DNA of 64,000 bases from CAKOSP01 sp044432745 (GTDB taxonomy: Bacteria > Bacillota_I > Bacilli_A > RF39 > UBA660), in assembly GCA_044432745.1 (NCBI GenBank), contig JAWXUH010000001.1, positions 1-64,000 on the forward strand, read 5' to 3'. Made by a program: the position numbers and the translations under genes. Below, piece after piece: positions 54,803 through 61,811 of the stretch; position 1 is the first letter of the stretch, and each line of letters begins with the position of its first letter. A model generated the notes under the pieces. It saw only the letters and a program-made list of their open reading frames with translations. It was not told where the DNA came from and ran no database searches.

Positions 54803-55354
54803 ATGAAATTACCTAAAATTAAAATATTAAATGAAAAAAATAAATTATTGAGACAAAGAAGTGCCGAAGTGACATTTCCTTTGTCTGATGATGATAAAAA
54901 AAGTATTGAAGACTTATTAATATATTTAAAAATGAGTCAAGATGAAAAGTATATTGAAAAATACGATCTTAGAGCTGGAATGGGAATGGCTTTTGTTCAA
55001 ATTGGTAAACTTAAAAGAATTTTTGTAATTGCTAGTGAGAATGAAGATGGTTCTTTTGAAGAGCATGTTATTATTAATCCTAAAATTACTTCAACTAGTA
55101 AAGAACTTGTTTATGTTTCTGAAGGTGAAGGATGCCTAAGTGTTGAAAGACCTGTTGATGGTATTGTTCCTAGATATGCAAGAATTAACTTAGATTATAA
55201 TGATATTGATGGTAATATACATAGTATCAGAGTTAGAGAAGATATATCAATTGCTTTTCAACATGAAATTGATCATCTTAATGGACTATTATTTGTAGAT
55301 AAAATAGATAAGAAAAATCCTTATAAAAATAAGGATAATATGAGAGAAATTTAA
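54803..55354 (+). CDS. def: Peptide deformylase
   Basis: A 183-residue metal hydrolase that removes the N-formyl group of new proteins. The three motifs are GMGMAFVQIG (a divergent form of GxGLAAxQ), EGCLS and QHEIDHLNG with the metal histidines. A TATAAT at 54781-54786 lies very close to the gene, so the leader is about ten bases for ATG 54803; GTG 54794 would make it leaderless. Formyl donors for initiator tRNA come from 10-formyl-THF, made by Fhs. Confidence 0.92.
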   Translation: MKLPKIKILNEKNKLLRQRSAEVTFPLSDDDKKSIEDLLIYLKMSQDEKYIEKYDLRAGMGMAFVQIGKLKRIFVIASENEDGSFEEHVIINPKITSTSKELVYVSEGEGCLSVERPVDGIVPRYARINLDYNDIDGNIHSIRVREDISIAFQHEIDHLNGLLFVDKIDKKNPYKNKDNMREI

Positions 55355-55375
55355 AAGTGATATTTATTCACTTTT
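55353..55375. terminator. Bidirectional terminator
   Basis: AAAAGTGA (55353-55360) and TCACTTTT (55368-55375) close a 7-base loop between the converging def and beta-helix genes. Confidence 0.75.
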
Positions 55376-57121
55376 TTCTTTTTGATTAATTTTTAAAATC
55401 CATACAATAGCTATTAACGATACTCCTGTTAAAGATATGAAAATAAGAATGTTATCTCCCGTTGTTGGACTTGATAATATTAAGTCTTCAGTATAAGCTA
55501 AAGTGAATATAGAAAATTCATTTGTAGAAAAACTTAAACTACCATCTTTCTCGTATTCTAGTTTTATTTTTTCAATAGTTTCATCATGATAAGAAATTAT
55601 ATAATATTCTCTTTCATAAGCTTCTTCATTATATTCTTCTGTATCTGGTATATATATATTGAATTTTATTTTTTCATCTAAGTTTGCTAAATAAACTGTT
55701 TCATTCGTAAATTCTGCATTTATTGATATATCAAAATGAGTTGATATATATAAATCGTCATATTTATCATATATTTCTTTTAAGTAATTTTCATCAATTT
55801 TCTGCTCTTCTATATTTAAAATACTTATATTTATATCAATATTCTTTGAATTTATTATATTATTTAATAATGTATAATCTGATGCTATAGTTGATTTAAA
55901 ATTATCAATCATACTATCATTTTTTTGATACGTTACTGTTATCTCTGTTATTTCGTTTGGAGCATTTTTTTCGTTAACATCTATATTTGCTAACGATGAA
56001 TACGTTCCTGTACCTAAAATACTACCAGTATTATTTATAAATCCATTATTATTTATTACACCCTCATTTTGAAGCGTTCCTTTTAATGTTACTACTATAT
56101 CTTCATTAATTATTACATATGCATTTTTTTCTATTGTAATCTTTGAATTTTCTAATACTTCTATGTTTTCTGTTATTGTATATTGATTTTCACTTGCACA
56201 AAAAACAACTTCTTCTTCGGCTTTTAATTTATTAAATACTTCCGGTATTTTACTTTCATTATATATTACAGAGGAATCTGTTACTTGATATACTATATCA
56301 TCTTCTAAGTACTGACAATATGCTTTATCTGTTATATAGTGTGTACTTGTGGTAGGCATAAAATTTACTACCTTTGCTACTATATCATTACCAAATGTAT
56401 TTTCAGATACTACTGTACTTTCATTTGTTATTTTACTTGTTTCTCCATCTTTTTTAGCATTTTGATTATATACCGAAATACCTGTAAATGCACTTATAGA
56501 ATTATGTTCTATCAATGCAGATGTTTTTGTTTGTAATAATATTCCCGCAGTATTTTTATTATATGTTTCATCAATTAGTACTGTTATATTATTATTTCTT
56601 ATTTGACCTGTTTTGACATTTGTTAATTGCAAACCTAATGCTGCATGTGATGGATCTACAGTTAATGCGTCTATATATGAATTAGTTATAGAAAATTCAT
56701 CTGTATTATATACTACAATACCTGCACCAAAACCTTCTATTTTTGTATTATTAATATTTACTTCTAGTATATTATTTGTACTATTTTTTTCACCTACTAG
56801 TAAACCAAAACTGTCTTTTGTAGCTTTTTCTATATTTATTATATTTATATTATTTATTGATACATACTCTAACCCTGATTTTATAGTTAATCCATTTATA
56901 CCATCTTTATCTATATATATATTTACTTCTCCATCTGTTGTTAAAGTGATATTCTTATCTATAACTACACTCTCTGTTATAAAATAATCACCTGGTATTA
57001 TATATAATTCACTTCCTGGATCTACACCTTCTATTAAATCATTTATATCTATTTGCTCGCACTCTACACTTAGAGGAAATATTAGTAATAATAATATTGT
57101 TATAATGTTGTATTTTTTCAT
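55364..57121 (-). CDS. Wall-anchored beta-helix surface protein, SPTTG signal
   Basis: A 585-residue exported protein. Signal peptide at 1-20 (ending VEC), then short beta-helix turns from about residue 35 to 240, such as GLTIKSGLEYVSINNINI and INNTKIEGFGAGIVVYN, as in NosD-like or pectate-lyase-fold proteins. A second region with YVIINEDIVVTLKGTL and acidic sequence follows. The C terminus has SPTTGDN, a hydrophobic helix and KINQKEKSE, a sortase-type anchor with S in place of L. It probably binds or cuts glycans; no catalytic site is identifiable. Confidence 0.75.
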   Translation of the reverse strand: MKKYNIITILLLLIFPLSVECEQIDINDLIEGVDPGSELYIIPGDYFITESVVIDKNITLTTDGEVNIYIDKDGINGLTIKSGLEYVSINNINIINIEKATKDSFGLLVGEKNSTNNILEVNINNTKIEGFGAGIVVYNTDEFSITNSYIDALTVDPSHAALGLQLTNVKTGQIRNNNITVLIDETYNKNTAGILLQTKTSALIEHNSISAFTGISVYNQNAKKDGETSKITNESTVVSENTFGNDIVAKVVNFMPTTSTHYITDKAYCQYLEDDIVYQVTDSSVIYNESKIPEVFNKLKAEEEVVFCASENQYTITENIEVLENSKITIEKNAYVIINEDIVVTLKGTLQNEGVINNNGFINNTGSILGTGTYSSLANIDVNEKNAPNEITEITVTYQKNDSMIDNFKSTIASDYTLLNNIINSKNIDINISILNIEEQKIDENYLKEIYDKYDDLYISTHFDISINAEFTNETVYLANLDEKIKFNIYIPDTEEYNEEAYEREYYIISYHDETIEKIKLEYEKDGSLSFSTNEFSIFTLAYTEDLILSSPTTGDNILIFISLTGVSLIAIVWILKINQKEKSE

Positions 57122-57153
57122 TTAAAACTCCTTTTTTAATTATTATGGAATAA

Positions 57154-57186
57154 TAAAAAAAAAAGATACTATTATTTTATCTTTTT
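57154..57186 (-). terminator. Terminator after recO
   Basis: On the minus strand AAAGATA and TATCTTT close a 9-base loop and are followed by a run of about ten T. Confidence 0.8.
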
Positions 57187-57920
57187 TATTCTAATTCTTT
57201 TAATATTCTCTCTAAATGTTGCTTGCAATTTATATATACTCCAGTATAATTTGTATAATAATTTTTTAAAAATCTATTTATTATATTAGTATACTTATCT
57301 TCGATTTTTATAGTAGTTATCGTACTTATATTTATTTTACTATACATATCTAGTAACTTTAATACTTTTATATCTATTAATACATTATCACCATTACAAG
57401 CACTACATGCTTTCTCACCTGTTACTATATCTAAATTTATTGCTTTATCATTTCCGCAATTACTACATATAAATGGTTCAAATCCTACTCCTAGAAATTC
57501 TAAATACCTTATTTCTATTATATTACTTAGAACCTCTGGAGATAAACCATCTTCTAACTTTAATAGTGTATCTTTTAATATGTCATATATCTTTATTTCT
57601 TCTGTATTAATATATACTTGATATGATAAATCACATATATATGTTAAATAACTTATTAACTTTAAATCATTTCTAGTATTCTTAAAATGATTTATTATAT
57701 CTGCACTTATTAAAGTAGATGCTTTAGATTCTCTATATAAAATAGTAAAATATGCATATGTAAATTTTTGTGTTGTTGATCTTAATGGAGACTTTGGTCT
57801 CTTAGCACCATTTGCTATTACTCCTATTAATCCATATTCTTTTGTTAATATATTAAGTATTTTACTAGACTCTCTATAGGGAGTCTCACTTAATATAAAA
57901 CCCTCAACACATATATGCAT
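57186..57920 (-). CDS. recO: DNA repair protein RecO
   Basis: A 244-residue protein that loads RecA with RecR. N-terminal OB fold (EGFILSETPYRESSKILNIL and GVIANGAKRPKSPL), helical domain, and zinc site CSNC with CSAC near residue 150-172. Its ribosome site AGAAAGGT lies in the end of the YqzL-like gene. Same place as in Bacillus (era-yqzL-recO). Confidence 0.93.
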   Translation of the reverse strand: MHICVEGFILSETPYRESSKILNILTKEYGLIGVIANGAKRPKSPLRSTTQKFTYAYFTILYRESKASTLISADIINHFKNTRNDLKLISYLTYICDLSYQVYINTEEIKIYDILKDTLLKLEDGLSPEVLSNIIEIRYLEFLGVGFEPFICSNCGNDKAINLDIVTGEKACSACNGDNVLIDIKVLKLLDMYSKINISTITTIKIEDKYTNIINRFLKNYYTNYTGVYINCKQHLERILKELE

Positions 57921-57921
57921 A

Positions 57922-58011
57922 CTAACCTTTCTTAGATATTTTTTTATATTCTAAATAATCTGTTACCTTACCACTTTTTATAAATTTACTCCAAGCTTTG
58001 TTTTTATCCAT
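57922..58011 (-). CDS. YqzL-like microprotein
   Basis: A 29-residue frame MDKNKAWSKFIKSGKVTDYL and onward, ending YKKISKKG. The pattern W-x-x-F-x-x-(S/T)G-x-(V/I)-x-x-Y-L matches YqzL, which sits between era and recO in Bacillus (about 47 residues there). GGTGATAT precedes the ATG. Function unknown. Confidence 0.7.
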   Translation of the reverse strand: MDKNKAWSKFIKSGKVTDYLEYKKISKKG

Positions 58012-58056
58012 ATATATCACCTTCCATATATTTGTTATGATATATATTTCTATTTT

Positions 58057-58944
58057 TTATTCATTAAAACCGTCAAAACCTAATTCTTTTAAATATCTTT
58101 CTTTATCTTTCCAATTTTTAACTGTTTTAACATAAGTTTCTAAATAAACTTTTTTATCAAATAATCTTTCTAAATCAGCTCTTGCTTCGATTCCAACACT
58201 TTTTAGTTTTTCTCCACGTTTACCTATTATTATTTTCTTTAACGAATCTCTATCCACTATAACATCGACACTTATATTTATTATGTCTTTTTTATTTTCA
58301 AACATAGTAGTATAACATGTTAATGAATGTGGTACTTCTTCTTCTGTTTTATTAAGTAATTTCTCACGTACAAGTTCACTTGCCATAAATGAAGATGTCT
58401 GACTTGTAAACTCTTCTTCTCCAAAATATCTTATATTGTCTGTTAAATATTTTTTTATACAACTTATTAATCTATCTACATTATCATTTTTCATAGCTGA
58501 TAATGGAACTATTTCTGCAAAAGGATATAAATCTTTTACTTCAGTTATTGCTTTTAAAATTTCATCGTTTTTAAGTCTGTCTATTTTATTTAATACTAGT
58601 ATAACTGGCATTGTTTCATTTTCTAACATTCTTAAAATTTTAGCATCACCTCTACCAAAGCCACTTGCTATATCTACTACAAATAATATAACATCTACAT
58701 CTTTTGTTAAAGCTATTGCTTCTCTATTTAACATTTTACCTAATTTATTATCAGGTTTACCTATACCAGGTGTATCTACAAAAACTACTTGAGTTTCTAC
58801 TTCGTTATATATCCCTTGTATTACGTTTCTTGTTGTTCCTGCTTTGTCACTTACTATTGCAACTTTTTCATTTATTATTGTATTTAATAAGGTACTTTTT
58901 CCTGTATTAGGTCTTCCTATTAAACTTACAAAACCACTTCTCAT
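58057..58944 (-). CDS. era: GTPase Era
   Basis: A 295-residue GTPase for 16S rRNA maturation. G1 GRPNTGKSTLL, G2 TTRNVIQG, G3 DTPGIGKP, G4 LNKID, and a C-terminal KH domain with IIGKRGEKLKSVG. The start at 58944 overlaps the dgk stop (TAATG). The gene order ybeY-dgk-era matches Bacillus. Confidence 0.95.
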   Translation of the reverse strand: MRSGFVSLIGRPNTGKSTLLNTIINEKVAIVSDKAGTTRNVIQGIYNEVETQVVFVDTPGIGKPDNKLGKMLNREAIALTKDVDVILFVVDIASGFGRGDAKILRMLENETMPVILVLNKIDRLKNDEILKAITEVKDLYPFAEIVPLSAMKNDNVDRLISCIKKYLTDNIRYFGEEEFTSQTSSFMASELVREKLLNKTEEEVPHSLTCYTTMFENKKDIINISVDVIVDRDSLKKIIIGKRGEKLKSVGIEARADLERLFDKKVYLETYVKTVKNWKDKERYLKELGFDGFNE

Positions 58945-59357
58945 TATTTTATCACCAAACCTATCAATTTTTCTGCAAATACAAATACCAAAATTGCTAT
59001 ATGAGCAAATGATGCAACAGCTGCTGCTGCTGAACCACAATCTTTTGCCGTTTTAGCATATTGATTATATTCTTTTGTTACCATATCAACTGTTGCTTCT
59101 ATGGCTGTATTTAATAATTCTATACTTAATATAAAAAGAGATGACATTATTACTAATGCCCATTCATTAAAACTTATTTGAAGTAAAAAACCTACTGGTA
59201 CTACAATTAATATACTTATCGCATGCAACCATAAACTTTGTTCATATTTATATGCATGTACTAAACCTTGATAAGAAAATTGAATACTTCTTATTATTCT
59301 TTTTACACCAAACTTTTTATTTTTGAAAAAACTATCTTTTTGTTTCTTTAAATCCAT
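58944..59357 (-). CDS. dgkA: Diacylglycerol / undecaprenol kinase
   Basis: A 137-residue membrane kinase with three helices. The family motif is ELLNTAIEATVDMVT followed by AKDCGSAAAAVAS. It recycles undecaprenol or diacylglycerol for envelope synthesis. AGGAGGAA inside ybeY precedes its ATG. It overlaps ybeY by 26 bases and era by one. Confidence 0.93.
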   Translation of the reverse strand: MDLKKQKDSFFKNKKFGVKRIIRSIQFSYQGLVHAYKYEQSLWLHAISILIVVPVGFLLQISFNEWALVIMSSLFILSIELLNTAIEATVDMVTKEYNQYAKTAKDCGSAAAAVASFAHIAILVFVFAEKLIGLVIK

Positions 59358-59778
59358 CGAGAACTTCCTCCTGTTTTCTAAACATTTCTATTTCATCTTC
59401 TTTTTCAATATGATCATATCCTAGTAAATGTAGAAGTCCGTGAACTATTAAAAAAGATAATTCTCTTACTTCAGTATGACCATACTCTTTTGCTTGCGCC
59501 TGCATCTTAGGTATTGATATATATATATCACCTAATACGTTGATCTTACTTTTAAAATTATCATTATTGTCATTCAAAGCAAAAGATATTACATCAGTTA
59601 CTGAATCTTTATTTCTATATTCTTTATTTATTCTTTGTATTTCTGTATCATCTACAAATATTATTGTAAATAATGCTTTTTTAACCTTTTCTTTTTTTAG
59701 AACTTTTTTAATAATTTTATTTATAATTTTTGGAATTTCGTAACCATATTCATCTATAATTTCATATTCGTTTTTCAT
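59332..59778 (-). CDS. ybeY: Endoribonuclease YbeY
   Basis: A 148-residue metal-dependent RNase of 16S rRNA processing. Zinc-binding HGLLHLLGYDH and the upstream SVTDVISFAL motif are typical. It overlaps the VanZ-like gene by four bases and dgkA by 26. In Bacillus phoH would precede it; here VanZ-like does. Confidence 0.93.
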   Translation of the reverse strand: MKNEYEIIDEYGYEIPKIINKIIKKVLKKEKVKKALFTIIFVDDTEIQRINKEYRNKDSVTDVISFALNDNNDNFKSKINVLGDIYISIPKMQAQAKEYGHTEVRELSFLIVHGLLHLLGYDHIEKEDEIEMFRKQEEVLDGFKETKR

Positions 59779-60392
59779 AATATAGTTATTACTCCTTTTA
59801 CGTTTAATATATATAATATTAAAACTATAATTATTATAATACTAATTGCGTTATAAAGTCCATCTTTTTGAAGAAATTTAGGCATTTTACTCTTAATTCC
59901 ATTTAATATTTTACATATTGACCATCCTACTATAATTCCTGCTCCATTTAATATAATGTCATCTATGTCAAATGTTCTTCCTATATGGTACTGCATTATT
60001 TCTCCGCATAAACTAATTAGTATTCCTGAAAATAGTACAGATTTTAATGTTATTCTTTTTAAAAACGATGTCATGAAGTAACCAAGTGGAGCATAAAGTA
60101 ATATATTTCCTACTATATTAAGCATAAATAAATCACTTAAAAATTCATATCTTAGGATTTCTTTAAATGGAATTAAATTAAATCCACTTGTTGTATTTAA
60201 TTTACCATAAGATACAATTGATACTAGTAAAAAAACATATACAATAAATAATAAATTATGTAATTCTATATATAATTTCTTTCTTTGTTTAGTCTGTTCT
60301 AAATAATTATATTTCATAACAATATATATAATTATTATCATTATAAAAGTTGGCCACTGTGCATCTAACGTAGAGTTTATCAAGTATAACAT
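59775..60392 (-). CDS. VanZ-like membrane protein
   Basis: A 205-residue protein with five or six helices. The VanZ pattern FNLIPFKEIL, NIVGNILLYAPLGYF and FDIDDIILNGAGIIVGW is clear. VanZ homologues affect resistance to glycopeptides or lipoglycopeptides in some hosts; here the role is unknown. It occupies the position of phoH in the Bacillus cluster and is coupled to ybeY. Confidence 0.85.
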   Translation of the reverse strand: MLYLINSTLDAQWPTFIMIIIIYIVMKYNYLEQTKQRKKLYIELHNLLFIVYVFLLVSIVSYGKLNTTSGFNLIPFKEILRYEFLSDLFMLNIVGNILLYAPLGYFMTSFLKRITLKSVLFSGILISLCGEIMQYHIGRTFDIDDIILNGAGIIVGWSICKILNGIKSKMPKFLQKDGLYNAISIIIIIVLILYILNVKGVITIL

Positions 60393-60405
60393 AAGTACCT
60401 CTTTT

Positions 60406-61515
60406 CTATTTACTTATAATTTCGTTTGTTATCGTAAATATCTCTACTTCTATTGTACTATTATTTATTGTTTTTTTCAAAACTTTTTGATCAATTATAG
60501 TATCTTTATCATTTATTTTTAATAATATTTTTTCTTCATTTAACTTAAGTGCCTTTTCTAAAGCTTCTTCTTCACTATAATATAAATACTCTTTTTTTAT
60601 TTCATATTGTTTTTCTAAATATAACTTTCTACTAAACAAATCAAATAGTATTACCTTATTAGATTTGTAATTAGATATTCTATCATTTAGTATTCTTTTT
60701 TCTTCTCCATTATACTCATATATTAAATTATATCTACTTATTCCTGTATTTGTGTATTCATAGTATTCAAATGGTACTTTTATACTTGTTTCATACCAAC
60801 TTTCTGCATGGACTGTACCTGATGCGCATACTTCGTCTTTTAATTCATCATTTAATAGTATATCTCCACTTATAAGTATATCTCCTTGATTTACGTAATC
60901 TCCTATTTTAACCATACTTATTCCACTAGATATACTTATTGAAGTTATCATTCCATTTTTAGATGCATAAACATTGCAGTATTCATTTTCTTCTGTTAAG
61001 TTTGTAATTATTCTTTCTTCTGCTCTAATTATGTATTTCATTCCTACTATTTCAATCTCTAGCCAATCTATTTTATCCTCATTATTATTTAATATCTCTT
61101 TTTTTATTTCTTGAATTTCTTCGTAATTCTTTTTAAAAGTTAATACTGATATATTATAGTTATCTAGTTCGTTATACAAAATATTTCTTATTTCTTTACT
61201 TTCGTGTAAAACTTCAACTGATACTATTATATTGTTTAATATTAAAAATAAAATTAATCCTAAAATTGACGTTATAAATATTAATTTATTTTTTTTGACT
61301 AAATTTATTAAATAATATAATCCTGTACTTTCTATAATTTCAAATTTATAACTTACTATATATTTTTTTAATTTTTCATAATCTGTTGTATCTATTTTGA
61401 TTAATACATAGTTATTATATTTTTTTATTTCGTGAATACTTATTATGCATCTTACCTTATTTATTAACTTGTAGTAATTATCATATTCTGCTTTAACCCA
61501 TATTTGTTTTTTCAT
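60406..61515 (-). CDS. yqfD: Sporulation protein YqfD
   Basis: A 369-residue protein with one membrane helix near residue 82-100 and an external domain. DYVNQGDILISGDIL and the ASGTVHAESWYE segment fit the YqfD family, which is associated with sporulation under mother-cell sigma factors. It overlaps yqfC by 23 bases, as in spore-formers. Confidence 0.85.
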   Translation of the reverse strand: MKKQIWVKAEYDNYYKLINKVRCIISIHEIKKYNNYVLIKIDTTDYEKLKKYIVSYKFEIIESTGLYYLINLVKKNKLIFITSILGLILFLILNNIIVSVEVLHESKEIRNILYNELDNYNISVLTFKKNYEEIQEIKKEILNNNEDKIDWLEIEIVGMKYIIRAEERIITNLTEENEYCNVYASKNGMITSISISSGISMVKIGDYVNQGDILISGDILLNDELKDEVCASGTVHAESWYETSIKVPFEYYEYTNTGISRYNLIYEYNGEEKRILNDRISNYKSNKVILFDLFSRKLYLEKQYEIKKEYLYYSEEEALEKALKLNEEKILLKINDKDTIIDQKVLKKTINNSTIEVEIFTITNEIISK

Positions 61516-61753
61516 TTTCTATTTCAAAACTCTTAATAATACCACTAATTAACATTTCATTTGATAACATCTTTTTAACTAAGAGTTTTTCTCCTTTGAT
61601 ATTTAATTTAAATTTTGTAAAATCAAAAATAAGTTCGCTTTCATCGAATTTTATTATCTGATTATATCCATATAAATGTATGTGTTCTTCATACATTGAT
61701 ACAAAATACTCTTTATCATATAAGAAATTCTTTATATTATTTATTAAATTCAT
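61493..61753 (-). CDS. yqfC: YqfC/YabP-type sporulation protein
   Basis: An 86-residue protein of the YabP/YqfC family, seen in HIHLYGYNQIIKFDESELIF and the terminal LISGIIKSFEIE. Its family has roles in spore coat or cortex formation. TTGGTGA precedes the ATG. It begins the yqfC-yqfD-...-recO run, just after the valS terminator. Confidence 0.82.
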   Translation of the reverse strand: MNLINNIKNFLYDKEYFVSMYEEHIHLYGYNQIIKFDESELIFDFTKFKLNIKGEKLLVKKMLSNEMLISGIIKSFEIENEKTNMG

Positions 61754-61772
61754 AGTTTCACCAATTAATTAT

Positions 61773-61802
61773 ATGAAAAAAAGATGCTTTTTAGGCATCT
61801 AT
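61773..61802 (-). terminator. Terminator after valS
   Basis: On the minus strand AGATGC and GCATCT with a 7-base loop are followed by seven T. Confidence 0.85.
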
Positions 61803-61811
61803 TATCTTTTA

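Noticed and set aside
55364..57121. Toxin or adhesin system next to def
   Set aside because: Only one beta-helix surface protein is seen, with no partner; the convergent def gene is unrelated.
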